Origin: Sulfurovum sp.
Lineage (GTDB): Bacteria; Campylobacterota; Campylobacteria; Campylobacterales; Sulfurovaceae
Reading direction: 5' to 3'
Assembly: GCA_003978375.1 (NCBI GenBank)
Contig: QNZW01000123.1
Coordinates: forward strand, 1-10,944
DNA: 10,944 bases
Shown here: piece by piece, positions 1 through 7,962 of the stretch
Layout: every line of letters starts with the position of its first letter
How positions within the stretch are numbered: position 1 is the first letter of the stretch
The notes under the pieces: generated by a model
Told to the model about the DNA's origin: nothing
The model's input: only the letters and a program-made list of their open reading frames with translations
Database searches by the model: none
Made by a program: the position numbers and the translations under genes

Positions 1-370
1 TGCTGGTATGATCAAAAGGAATGGTTTTAAAGCCTGTTTTTAAAAGTGTAAGATACTCTTTGATAAGAGCCTCTTGTTTATTTACTTTAGATGCATCTTC
101 AAATTTACGTGCGAAGCTTATACCTTCTATAAATTCAAAGGTAAGACTGTCTTCTTCTTCTTTGATGATTTTAGAGAGTTTGATCTGTGGGTCCAAAATA
201 GATGCCAAAAGTGCTTCATAATTTTTTTTCATATTTTTTAAGTGAGGAATAGCCTCTTTACATAAAGCTTGTTTTTTTACATATTTCTGACCATGCTCTT
301 CATAGATAATGGTTCTTAATTGAAAGGATTTGTCTCTTTCGCTATTGCTTTTAACGTATAAAATTTTCAT
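1..370 (-). CDS. Kinase-like protein, N-terminal part (window-truncated); possible glycan chain-capping kinase
   Basis: The minus-strand frame is open from ATG at 370 to the window edge, giving 123 residues starting MKILYVKSNS; the C-terminus lies outside. The ATG directly follows the TAG stop of the upstream methyltransferase with no gap, so the two are translationally linked. The visible part resembles the N-lobe of protein- or small-molecule-kinase folds: a strand pair, then YVKKQAL (residues 30-36) with a candidate ATP-binding lysine, a charged helix (about 37-55), and a hinge-like FEFIEG (78-83). The catalytic loop and metal-binding aspartate would lie beyond the edge, so kinase activity is not shown. 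The context of exporter plus methyltransferase suggests a role in modifying the end of a polysaccharide, as the kinase part of WbdD does. The reading frame is well supported; the function is an inference from a weak fold impression. It could also be a glycosyltransferase-associated protein of unknown role. Confidence 0.7.
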   Translation of the reverse strand, partial: MKILYVKSNSERDKSFQLRTIIYEEHGQKYVKKQALCKEAIPHLKNMKKNYEALLASILDPQIKLSKIIKEEEDSLTFEFIEGISFARKFEDASKVNKQEALIKEYLTLLKTGFKTIPFDHTS

Positions 371-1261
371 CTATTCTCCACAGATAACTAAAAATGAATT
401 GGCAAAAAATTCATATTGATCATTTTGAATCAAGCCCTTAAAGGCCTCAGATTCATCAAAAAGTGCATAGCGTGTGTTGTCAAAATTGGGTGCAGCTTGT
501 AAAAGTGTCTCTTTAGAGGGTAACCATGTTTCACTATAGATTTCCATAGGCATCTTATAGTCCGGATGAGGGTAGTAAAATGTTTGATTGGGGTAGCCAC
601 TTTGTGTGAGCAGTGTTTCTAGCTCCTTTTTCCCAAAAGTACGTACTTTATCAGTATTTAAATATCCTGTAATCCCATCAAATACTTCTGCTGTATGGTC
701 TTCTTTTGCTCCTGCAAAGTATTTAAGTCCATAACGGTTTTCAATAGCAATAATAAGTTTGCCATCTGGTTTAAGATAATGTTTGATTTGTTTTAAAAAG
801 TCTTTATAAGGTTCTTTTGTTTGGGTAAAAGAACCAGCATACTCTAGCACACCGTTTAATGTAATATAATCAAATTTTTGATTAAATGTGATATCGTTTA
901 GATTGCCTACAATGATTTCAAGATTGTCAAAATGTTTATGACGTTCTAGGTTGATTTGTGAACGTCTTTTAGAAAGTTCTACCACCTTTACTTCTTTGAG
1001 ACTTTGGCATAATGCACCAGTAATTGCACCACATCCTCCACCAATTTCTAAACAGGTAGCATTCTCTTGAAAAGGATACCAATTAATAATGTTTTGTCGA
1101 ATAGGAGAGAGATGATAAAGAATGGGCCATCTTGTATCTTTTGCAATGATTTCATCATAATTTTGATTGTTTTTGACAATGTCAAATAATTCATTTTCTA
1201 TATCACCATCACTATAATAATCTTCACCACTATAAAAGTCTAAATTTAATGTTGCAGCCAT
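371..1261 (-). CDS. Class I SAM-dependent methyltransferase of polysaccharide clusters
   Basis: This 296-residue soluble protein has a Rossmann-type methyltransferase core. Motif I is LEIGGGCGA (71-79), followed by VVELS (93-97) for the SAM ribose contact, FDYITLNGVLEY (130-141) as motif II, and LKPDGKLIIAIEN (163-175) as motif III. The downstream part (FYYPHPDYKMP, about 228-238; NSFLVICGE at the end) matches, from memory, a methyltransferase family common in bacterial polysaccharide loci. The substrate is probably a sugar or sugar phosphate on the glycan. The start is ATG at 1261 with an AGAGGA Shine-Dalgarno just upstream. It lies 12 nt after the Wzt-like ATPase gene and abuts the kinase-like gene. 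This pairing suggests methylation of the non-reducing end of an exported chain, as in WbdD. The methyltransferase call is firm; the acceptor is inferred. Confidence 0.88.
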   Translation of the reverse strand: MAATLNLDFYSGEDYYSDGDIENELFDIVKNNQNYDEIIAKDTRWPILYHLSPIRQNIINWYPFQENATCLEIGGGCGAITGALCQSLKEVKVVELSKRRSQINLERHKHFDNLEIIVGNLNDITFNQKFDYITLNGVLEYAGSFTQTKEPYKDFLKQIKHYLKPDGKLIIAIENRYGLKYFAGAKEDHTAEVFDGITGYLNTDKVRTFGKKELETLLTQSGYPNQTFYYPHPDYKMPMEIYSETWLPSKETLLQAAPNFDNTRYALFDESEAFKGLIQNDQYEFFANSFLVICGE

Positions 1262-1273
1262 TGTATCCTCTTG

Positions 1274-2542
1274 TTAGTTAATGCTAATATCGCTTTGTAA
1301 ATCATAAAAACCGACCATCTGATCGGCACCTATAATTTCAAACAGCATTGCTTCATAAATACGGTTATAAACCTCTACCCCTTTTTCGTTGAGATTAACA
1401 CATCCCAAAGAGAGGGCATATTTGCCCAGTTGTAAATTGGCTTTTTGTTTAAATGTTATGGTGACAGTGTCTTCTTTTTTAAAGGTGCCGGTGATGATAT
1501 GTTTCATATGTGTATTGGTGCCTGTAATCTCTAAGCCTCTGACATCTTTGAGCGTAAAAGCAAAAATAGGATCGGTAATCTCTTCATTAAATTTGACTTT
1601 CATGATAATGCTAAATGGTGCATTGTAATCCAAAATATCAGCAGGATTTCCCTCTTTGTCAAGTGTACCATAGTCAATGATTTGTGCCTTATTGTTGCCA
1701 TAACTGTCTAACTCTTTATGTTTTTTAAATGCATCTTTAAGTAGAGTATTTTCTTTAATCGCAGCAGCTTTTTTCTTTTTTTCTTCTTTATCTTGTAGAT
1801 AAAAATCACCAGAGAGTATCTTTTTAAAAGCATCTACGGCTTCTTTAGATGTACCCTCGTAAACTTTTTGTCCTGCATCTATAACAATACCACGTGTACA
1901 ATATCGTATGACAGTATCTAGTGCATGGGTGACAAATAAAATTGTACGCCCTTGTTCTTGAAAATCTTGAAACTTTTTAAAACATTTCATCTGAAATGCC
2001 ATATCGCCCACACTAAGTGCCTCATCAACTATAAGTATATCAGGATCAACATTGATAGAGACAGAAAAAGCAAGTCTAGCAAACATTCCAGAACTATACA
2101 TTTTGACTGGTTGATGAATAAACTCTCCAATATCAGCAAATGCAATAATGTCATCGACACGCGTGTCCATCTCTTCTCTTGTAAAGCCCATAAGGCTACC
2201 GTTAAGATAGATATTTTCTAAGCCAGACATCTCAGGATTAAATCCTGCACCTAATTCTAAAAGTGAAGAGATAGCTCCATGGGTTTCTATAGTGCCTGAA
2301 GTAGGTGTGAGTACACCTGTAATCATTTTTAGTAACGTTGATTTACCAGCACCATTTTTACCAATAATACCGACAGTCTCTCCTTTTTTAATTTCAAAAG
2401 AGATATCATTGATGGCATAAAAGTCATGGTGATAAGATTTTTTAAAAGGATGCAATGCCTCTTTTAATCTATCTTGAGGATGATTATAAAGATGATAAAG
2501 CTTTGTTAAATTGTTTACTTTGATAGCTATAGGTGTTTGCAT
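1274..2542 (-). CDS. wzt: ABC transporter ATPase for polysaccharide export with C-terminal carbohydrate-binding-like domain
   Basis: This is the nucleotide-binding subunit of an ABC exporter of lipid-linked O antigen or capsule-like glycan, acting on the cytoplasmic face of the inner membrane. It shows Walker A GKNGAGKST (61-69), signature YSSGM (149-153), Walker B DILIVDEAL (168-176) and the H-loop TH (205-206). At 422 residues it is much longer than a bare ATPase of about 250. A charged, lysine-rich linker (about 247-275) leads to a beta-rich C-terminal domain (about 278-417) with GNNKAQIIDYGTLD and GLEITGTNTH, typical of Wzt proteins that recognise the finished, end-modified chain. The start codon overlaps the permease stop by 1 nt (TAATG), as expected for co-translated partners. 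The methyltransferase and kinase-like genes follow directly, fitting a system in which termination controls export. TagH-type teichoic acid exporters are related but unlikely here. Confidence 0.93.
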   Translation of the reverse strand: MQTPIAIKVNNLTKLYHLYNHPQDRLKEALHPFKKSYHHDFYAINDISFEIKKGETVGIIGKNGAGKSTLLKMITGVLTPTSGTIETHGAISSLLELGAGFNPEMSGLENIYLNGSLMGFTREEMDTRVDDIIAFADIGEFIHQPVKMYSSGMFARLAFSVSINVDPDILIVDEALSVGDMAFQMKCFKKFQDFQEQGRTILFVTHALDTVIRYCTRGIVIDAGQKVYEGTSKEAVDAFKKILSGDFYLQDKEEKKKKAAAIKENTLLKDAFKKHKELDSYGNNKAQIIDYGTLDKEGNPADILDYNAPFSIIMKVKFNEEITDPIFAFTLKDVRGLEITGTNTHMKHIITGTFKKEDTVTITFKQKANLQLGKYALSLGCVNLNEKGVEVYNRIYEAMLFEIIGADQMVGFYDLQSDISIN

Positions 2543-3333
2543 TAGAGTACGTCCGCAAAATGAGGTTTTAATTTTTTAAAGGTAAGACCTCCTATAACAA
2601 AAATAGCAAGTGTTACAATCCAAAAGTATAGTGTCAATGTTTTGTCATACCAAAACCATTCATGATTCATCATACTGTCACGGTATCCTTTTATAATATA
2701 ATAGACAGGATTGGCTTTAATCACCCAGTGGTACTTTTCAGGTACTTGAGAGATAGACCAAAAGATGGGGGTAAACCAAAAACCAACTTGTATTACCATC
2801 GCTACTATTTGACCCATGTCTTTAAAGAATACCATAATCGAAGAAGTAAACCAAGACAAGCCTAATAAAAGTATGCTGGTTGCAAAAAGATAATAGATAA
2901 TTTGTAACCAGTATAGATTGGGAGCATAACCATAGTAAATAAACATTGCAAACATAATAAAGATAAAAAAGAGATGCACAATAAAAGCAGTTGCAATAGA
3001 AACAATAGGAAGTAAACTTACACGAAAAACCACTTTTTTAACCAAAAATCCATTGGCAACGATGCTGTTGGTGCCATTAGAAAGCCCTTCTGAAAAGTAA
3101 AACCAAGGAAACATACCAGTAACCAACCATAAAATAAAAGGAAAATCATTGATTGGTTTTGATTTAAAGCCAACCTGAAAAACAAACCAAAGTATCCCGA
3201 TGGTAACAGCAGGGAGAATAAAGGCCCAAGCCACCCCTAAAAAATTGCCAAAATACCTTTGTTTAAATTCATTTTTTGTCAATGTCCACAAAAGTACACG
3301 GTTTTGATAAATGGCTTTTAAAAAATTAAACAA
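2542..3333 (-). CDS. wzm: ABC-2 type polysaccharide export permease (TTG start)
   Basis: This 263-residue inner-membrane protein is the channel subunit paired with the Wzt-like ATPase. It has the expected short cytoplasmic N-terminus ending in NEFKQRYFGNFLGVAWAFI (21-39, an amphipathic gate-helix region) and about six hydrophobic segments near 35-55, 65-82, 107-133, 139-168, 172-195 and 233-252. It ends with FKKLKPHFADVL, a typical tail of this family. The start is TTG at 3333: no internal ATG occurs until residue 73, inside the membrane domain, and a GGAG lies 8 nt upstream within the end of rfbB. The TTG abuts the rfbB stop (TAA then TTG), so translation is probably coupled. The length is normal for Wzm. 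Identity as a glycan exporter rests on the partner ATPase and on the neighbouring sugar-nucleotide genes. Confidence 0.92.
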   Translation of the reverse strand: MFNFLKAIYQNRVLLWTLTKNEFKQRYFGNFLGVAWAFILPAVTIGILWFVFQVGFKSKPINDFPFILWLVTGMFPWFYFSEGLSNGTNSIVANGFLVKKVVFRVSLLPIVSIATAFIVHLFFIFIMFAMFIYYGYAPNLYWLQIIYYLFATSILLLGLSWFTSSIMVFFKDMGQIVAMVIQVGFWFTPIFWSISQVPEKYHWVIKANPVYYIIKGYRDSMMNHEWFWYDKTLTLYFWIVTLAIFVIGGLTFKKLKPHFADVL

Positions 3334-4362
3334 TTAGTTTACTCCATATTTATCCAAGTACCATTCAATAGTCTTGACAATACCTGTATCGAAGTTTTCA
3401 TCTGCCTTCCACCCAAGATTTTTTTCTAATTTGGTAGCATCGATGGCATAACGTCTGTCATGTCCAGCTCTGTCTTCAACAAAAGTAATGAGTTCTTTGT
3501 AAGAAGTATCAGCAGGTACTTTTTTATCAAGAATAGTACAAATACTGTCTACTATTTGCAGATTTGTGCGCTCATTGCGTCCACCAATATTATAGACATT
3601 GGCTTCTTTTCCTGTGTGGTAAACAAGGTCAATCCCTTTACAGTGATCAAGTACATACAACCAATCACGAATATTTTTACCATCACCATAAATAGGAATA
3701 GGTTCTTTTGCAAGGGCCTTTCTAATAATAGTAGGAATAAGTTTTTCATCATGCTGTTTAGGACCATAGTTATTTGAACAATTGGTAATAACAGTATTGA
3801 GTCCATAAGTCTCTTGATAACTTCTTACAATCATATCACTTGATGCTTTTGAAGCAGAGTAAGGAGAGTTGGGTGCATACGGTGTTTCTTCTGTAAAAAG
3901 ATCTGTTTCATTAAGTGTGCCATAGACTTCATCCGTAGAGATATGGTGAAAACGACATCCCTCATACGCTTTATTGTAAGTAAATGGTTTTTCCATCCAT
4001 TTTTTATACGCAACATCTAAAAGCGTAAATGTACCATTGACATTGGTTTCTATAAAGACACCAGGGTTCTTAATAGAGTTGTCTACATGGCTTTCTGCAG
4101 CAAAGTGAATCACACCCTCAATGTCATACTCATTAAAAATAGACGTTACTAAATCACGGTCACAAATATCACCTTTGATAAAGGTATAACGAGGATTGTC
4201 CTCACACTCTTTTAGGTTTTCTAAATCTCCAGCATAGGTAAGTAAATCAAGATTAACAATATGATATTGGGGATACTTATCTAAAAAATAAGGCACGAAA
4301 TTAGAGCCTATAAATCCTGCACATCCTGTGACCAGTATATTTTTCTTTTTAGTGTTAGACAT
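3334..4362 (-). CDS. rfbB: dTDP-glucose 4,6-dehydratase
   Basis: This cytoplasmic enzyme converts dTDP-glucose to dTDP-4-keto-6-deoxyglucose, the second step toward dTDP-rhamnose and other 6-deoxysugars. The 342-residue protein is an extended short-chain dehydrogenase: the NAD-binding GCAGFIG is at 13-19, the catalytic STDEVYG at 142-148 (Asp144 and Glu145 of the dehydratase pair), and YSASK at 168-172. NNYGPKQHDEKLIP (197-210) is characteristic of the RmlB family. The start is ATG at 4362 with a GGAG upstream. It follows rfbC by 35 nt and abuts the permease gene. The length is close to that of E. coli RmlB. A different 4,6-dehydratase substrate is unlikely given rfbA and rfbC next door. Confidence 0.96.
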   Translation of the reverse strand: MSNTKKKNILVTGCAGFIGSNFVPYFLDKYPQYHIVNLDLLTYAGDLENLKECEDNPRYTFIKGDICDRDLVTSIFNEYDIEGVIHFAAESHVDNSIKNPGVFIETNVNGTFTLLDVAYKKWMEKPFTYNKAYEGCRFHHISTDEVYGTLNETDLFTEETPYAPNSPYSASKASSDMIVRSYQETYGLNTVITNCSNNYGPKQHDEKLIPTIIRKALAKEPIPIYGDGKNIRDWLYVLDHCKGIDLVYHTGKEANVYNIGGRNERTNLQIVDSICTILDKKVPADTSYKELITFVEDRAGHDRRYAIDATKLEKNLGWKADENFDTGIVKTIEWYLDKYGVN

Positions 4363-4397
4363 CTTTTGTTGCTCCGTTAATCTTATATTTTACAAAA

Positions 4398-4973
4398 TTA
4401 TACATAATAGTTTACTCCATAATCAAATAAATCATTGCTCTCTTTAAGCATTGGCTGTGTGGTGTCTTTGGCTGAAAGGTTTAGCTCATCATTGGCAATA
4501 CCCCAATCAATATTGATATCAACATCATTATAAGCAATGCCTCTGTCGCACTCTACAGAATAATAGTTATCCACTTTGTAGGCAAATACAGTATCATCTT
4601 CAAGTACGACAAATCCATGTGCAAATCCACGAGGGACTAAAAGCTGTCGTTTATTTTCTGCGCTGAGTTCTACACTGACATGGTGACCAAAGGTAGGACT
4701 TCCTTTGCGTATATCTACTGCCACATCAAGCACACGTCCTTGTATGACCCTGACTAGTTTTGTCTGTGCATGTGGAGGTAATTGATAATGCAGCCCTCTA
4801 AGTACACCTCTAGAACTTTTAGATTCATTGTCTTGACAAAAATGAATTTTGTAGCCTAAAAAATCTTCTAATTTATCTGCACGAAAAGTCTCTGCAAAAT
4901 AGCCTCTATCATCTCCGTGGACGGTTGGTTCACAAATAATTACATCAGGTATTTTTGTTCTTGTAAATGTCAT
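4398..4973 (-). CDS. rfbC: dTDP-4-dehydrorhamnose 3,5-epimerase
   Basis: A cupin-fold epimerase that acts on dTDP-4-keto-6-deoxyglucose to give dTDP-4-keto-L-rhamnose. The 191-residue length is typical. Family signatures include [10 protein letters not shown] (21-30), GVLRGLHYQ (56-64) with the catalytic His62, PRGFAHGF (114-121) and LSAKD (166-170) whose Asp170 matches the aspartate of the catalytic dyad. The start ATG at 4973 overlaps the rfbA stop by 4 nt (ATGA), so the two are co-translated. Full catalytic residues support a true 3,5-epimerase and thus L-rhamnose, rather than one of the related 3- or 5-only epimerases, though these cannot be separated with certainty by eye. Confidence 0.95.
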   Translation of the reverse strand: MTFTRTKIPDVIICEPTVHGDDRGYFAETFRADKLEDFLGYKIHFCQDNESKSSRGVLRGLHYQLPPHAQTKLVRVIQGRVLDVAVDIRKGSPTFGHHVSVELSAENKRQLLVPRGFAHGFVVLEDDTVFAYKVDNYYSVECDRGIAYNDVDINIDWGIANDELNLSAKDTTQPMLKESNDLFDYGVNYYV

Positions 4974-5860
4974 CTTCTTACTATTCCTTCTTGGGCTCTT
5001 CTAATCAGATATTGTCCATATTGGTTTTTCTTTAAAGGTTGTGCCAGTTCTAAAAGTTTTTCTTTAGTAATATATCCCATCTCGTAAGCAATCTCTTCGA
5101 TACAAGCTACTTTCAGTCCTTGACGATTTTCTATGGTTTGAATGTAGTTTGATGCTTCCAAAAGGCTTTCGTGTGTTCCTGTATCTAGCCATGCAAAACC
5201 TCTACCCATCAACTCAACTCTAAGACGTTCTTCTTTTAAGTAGTCTTGATTGAGTGTCGTAATCTCAAGCTCTCCACGTGCTGAAGGTTTTACTTCTTTG
5301 GCTTTTTGTATCACATCATTTGGATAAAAGTAGAGTCCTACAACAGCATAATTACTTTTTGGGTTGCTGGGTTTTTCTTCTAAAGAAGTTACTTTTCCTT
5401 CATCGTTAAATGAAGCAACCCCATAACGCTCAGGATCTTTTACATAATAGCCAAAAACAGTGGCACTATTTTTTTCTTTGGCATTTTTTACAGAAGTAGC
5501 CAAAAGTTGGCTCAATCCATGCCCATAAAAGATATTGTCACCCAAAACCAGACAAACATCATCTTTGCCAATAAACTTCTCTCCTAAAAGAAAAGCTTGT
5601 GCCAATCCATCTGGAGAAGGTTGTACGATATAAGAAAATGACATACCCAACTCACTACCATCACCCAAAAGTCGTTCGAAACGAGGTAAGTCTTCGGGGG
5701 TAGAGATAATAAGTATTTCTGTAATACCAGAGAGCATAAGGACAGAAAGAGGATAATATATCATGGGCTTATCATAAATGGGTGCGAGTTGTTTGCTAAT
5801 CCCTTTTGTGATAGGATAGAGTCTAGTCCCTGATCCTCCTGCTAGTATGATACCTTTCAT
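4970..5860 (-). CDS. rfbA: Glucose-1-phosphate thymidylyltransferase
   Basis: This enzyme joins dTTP and glucose-1-phosphate to make dTDP-glucose, the entry step of the dTDP-rhamnose route. The 296-residue protein begins [16 protein letters not shown], the nucleotidyltransferase loop (GGSGTRLYP, 8-16), with Lys23 in [18 protein letters not shown] (80-90) and the metal- and substrate-binding DNIFYGHGL (108-116) are typical of RmlA. The [12 protein letters not shown] segment near the C-terminus is also typical. The start ATG at 5860 overlaps the galU stop by 4 nt, and its own stop overlaps the rfbC start by 4 nt. It is distinct from GalU, the uridylyltransferase next to it, which has the longer [19 protein letters not shown] loop. 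Confidence 0.97.
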   Translation of the reverse strand: MKGIILAGGSGTRLYPITKGISKQLAPIYDKPMIYYPLSVLMLSGITEILIISTPEDLPRFERLLGDGSELGMSFSYIVQPSPDGLAQAFLLGEKFIGKDDVCLVLGDNIFYGHGLSQLLATSVKNAKEKNSATVFGYYVKDPERYGVASFNDEGKVTSLEEKPSNPKSNYAVVGLYFYPNDVIQKAKEVKPSARGELEITTLNQDYLKEERLRVELMGRGFAWLDTGTHESLLEASNYIQTIENRQGLKVACIEEIAYEMGYITKEKLLELAQPLKKNQYGQYLIRRAQEGIVRR

Positions 5861-6693
5861 TTTTGCTCCTTGTGTGTTTGTTTATAAAAGTAATTGGTAG
5901 CTTCTACAAAACCATCAACAGAACCACAATCAAAACGTTTCCCTTTAAATTTATAGGCAATTACTTTACCCTTTTTTGCTTGTTTTTTTAAAGCATCTGT
6001 GATTTGTATCTCTCCACCTTTGCCTGGTTTTGTATCTTTTAAAATATCAAAAATATCAGGCGTAAGAATGTACCTACCAATAATGGCCATGGTGCTAGGT
6101 GCATCTTTTGGCTGTGGTTTTTCTACCATGTCACTGACACGGTAGATATCGTCATTTCCGTCAATTATTTTTCCAGAAATCACACCATATTTATGTGTCT
6201 CTTCAAAAGGAATCTCTTCAATCGCAACGACTGAACATTGATAGGTATTATAAATTTTTATGAGTTGACTTAAGACATTGTCTTCACTGTTGGTGCACAA
6301 ATCATCTGCTAAAAGTACAGCAAAAGGCTCTTGACCTATGAGTGTTTCTCCTGTTAGGATAGCATGTCCTAGACCTTTCATTTCGACTTGACGTGTATAA
6401 GAAAAAGTACATTGACTGATAAGTGCACGTATTTCAGCCAAAAGAGGCTCTTTGCCTGTATTTTGGATTTGATGCTCTAATTCATAAGAGATATCGAAAT
6501 GATCTTCTATTGCACGTTTGCCTCGACCTGTAATAATCGCCATAGTTTTAATACCAGCACCCAAAGCTTCTTCTACGCCATATTGAATAAGTGGCTTTGT
6601 GAGAATAGGAAGCATCTCTTTAGGTGTTGCTTTTGTTGCAGGTAGAAACCGTGTACCATAACCCGCAGCAGGAAAAAGACATTTTTTTACCAT
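5857..6693 (-). CDS. galU: UTP--glucose-1-phosphate uridylyltransferase
   Basis: This enzyme makes UDP-glucose from UTP and glucose-1-phosphate and so provides the substrate of the GalE gene in the same cluster. The 278-residue protein has the bacterial GalU loop [19 protein letters not shown] (11-29), GLGHA (107-111), the metal-binding ADD (129-131), VEKP (190-193) and [11 protein letters not shown] (224-234). The length is slightly under the usual 280-300, and the family signatures seen from end to end are intact. The start is ATG at 6693 with AGGGA about 7 nt upstream. A 54-nt gap separates it from pgi, the largest gap in the operon, and holds a TATAAT that may be a secondary promoter. Confidence 0.96.
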   Translation of the reverse strand: MVKKCLFPAAGYGTRFLPATKATPKEMLPILTKPLIQYGVEEALGAGIKTMAIITGRGKRAIEDHFDISYELEHQIQNTGKEPLLAEIRALISQCTFSYTRQVEMKGLGHAILTGETLIGQEPFAVLLADDLCTNSEDNVLSQLIKIYNTYQCSVVAIEEIPFEETHKYGVISGKIIDGNDDIYRVSDMVEKPQPKDAPSTMAIIGRYILTPDIFDILKDTKPGKGGEIQITDALKKQAKKGKVIAYKFKGKRFDCGSVDGFVEATNYFYKQTHKEQK

Positions 6694-6723
6694 TGAAAAG
6701 TCCCTTTAAATATTTTAAAAAGG

Positions 6724-6729
6724 ATTATA
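6724..6729 (-). promoter_or_regulatory. Possible internal promoter (-10 TATAAT) ahead of galU
   Basis: Within the 54-nt pgi-galU gap the minus strand reads GATATAATCC, a perfect -10 hexamer about 30 nt before the galU start. No TTGACA-like -35 is seen at the expected distance. Campylobacterota sigma-70 promoters are known to lack a conserved -35, so this does not exclude it. A perfect TATAAT is not rare in such AT-rich DNA, so this is a candidate only. It would allow galU and downstream genes to be expressed separately from pgi. Confidence 0.3.
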
Positions 6730-6747
6730 TCTAAAAGATAGTTATAG

Positions 6748-7962
6748 TTAGATGCTAAGCTTTTTTTTCAAAATAATTTTTGCTGCTTCTACACCTGGTT
6801 GGTCATAGGTATTTACATCTATGAGTTCTCCCACCAAAGAGGTTAAAAGCTCGTAATAAAAGATGAGTCCTCCTATGTTTTCAGCATCTATTTTAGGTAG
6901 TAAAATGCTGTCTAAAGGAATATCTTCTTCATCTCTTAGTGCTTCTATTACAGAGTTACATTGCATATTGATCAGTCTAGAAAAAGGAAGAGAATTGAGA
7001 GCATCCAATGCTTCTAAATGAGGTAAAGAAGTATCAGGAATTTGTACATCGTTTTCAAAATCTTCTATTTGAATAAAGGTAACAGATTTATCTCTAGTTC
7101 CTTCCATAATAAGTTGTAAAAATGAGTGCTGATCTTTTGGTCCAATGAGCCCAATAGGCGTAAGCCCCACATGAAAGGCAGAATGTATCTGTTTTTTTCC
7201 TAAGCTCTCCCCCCAAAGCTGTACATACCATTCACAAAAATATTTTAGTGATTCTGAATAAGCAAAGAGACAATTGATAGGGTACTGTGCATGATTTTGG
7301 CTATAAAAAAGTGCTTTTTTAAGAAGAATATCTTGCAATTCTCCTTGTTCGAAAAAGCTTTGTTTGACATGGTGTGCACCCAAAAGCAATGCCTTAATAT
7401 CAATCCCACAAAGTGCAAGTGGTACAAGACCAACAGTAGAGAGCACAGAGAATCTTCCACCTACATTTTGAGGCAAGTGTAAAACATTGGCTTTTAGCTC
7501 TTTTGCATATTTTTCTAAAGCAGAGTTTGGATCAGTAATAAAGGTATAGTAACTATAATCACTTTGCTTTGAAAGAATATATTTATAAATAGCAAATGTT
7601 TCAACAGTTGTTCCCGATTTAGAGATAACCAAAAAATGTGTTTTTGTTACATCAATTTTTGAGAGTAAATTTTGAATATTAATAGGGTCAGTACTTTCGA
7701 AAAAATATAATTTTCTTTGAAGATTTTTTACAGGTTTTAAAAATTCATACACTGCTTTTGCACCCAAAGAGCTCCCTCCAATGCCAATGACTGCAATGGA
7801 TTCTATCTGTGCAGGTATCTGCTTACAATACTCTAAAATAGGGTTAATGTCTTGTTCAGGTAAATCATAATAGCCTACAGTCTCTCTCTCTTTTTGGATG
7901 CTTGCATAGGCTTCTGTGGTTTTTTGATTGAGTGTGGTATGAAAATAGAGTTTGTTTTTCAT
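6748..7962 (-). CDS. pgi: Glucose-6-phosphate isomerase, short form
   Basis: This cytoplasmic enzyme interconverts fructose-6-phosphate and glucose-6-phosphate. At 404 residues it is the short form; E. coli Pgi is about 550. Motifs are in order: GIGGSSLG (60-67), FESTDP (88-93), the phosphate-binding SKSGTTVE (114-121), the family signature NVGGRFS (166-172), WGESLGKK (250-257), GPKDQHS (274-280, with the ring-opening His279) and QPGVEAAK (388-395) with the conserved Lys395. All recognised active-site elements are present, so it should be active. The start ATG at 7962 overlaps the mutase stop by 4 nt. Its place between the hexose-phosphate mutase and galU links central carbon flow to nucleotide-sugar supply. 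Whether this is the only pgi in the genome cannot be told here. Confidence 0.96.
   Translation of the reverse strand: MKNKLYFHTTLNQKTTEAYASIQKERETVGYYDLPEQDINPILEYCKQIPAQIESIAVIGIGGSSLGAKAVYEFLKPVKNLQRKLYFFESTDPINIQNLLSKIDVTKTHFLVISKSGTTVETFAIYKYILSKQSDYSYYTFITDPNSALEKYAKELKANVLHLPQNVGGRFSVLSTVGLVPLALCGIDIKALLLGAHHVKQSFFEQGELQDILLKKALFYSQNHAQYPINCLFAYSESLKYFCEWYVQLWGESLGKKQIHSAFHVGLTPIGLIGPKDQHSFLQLIMEGTRDKSVTFIQIEDFENDVQIPDTSLPHLEALDALNSLPFSRLINMQCNSVIEALRDEEDIPLDSILLPKIDAENIGGLIFYYELLTSLVGELIDVNTYDQPGVEAAKIILKKKLSI

Noticed and set aside
3460..3777. A long plus-strand open frame across the rfbB gene, and similar plus-strand frames at 1389-1628, 1952-2221, 8014-8295 and 9256-9524.
   Set aside because: They are antisense to well-supported genes, give low-complexity or unrecognisable proteins, and have no supporting context.
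7245..7460. A second minus-strand frame inside pgi, considered as a frameshifted or nested gene.
   Set aside because: The pgi frame is intact through this part with all motifs in order, so the alternative frame is a shadow.
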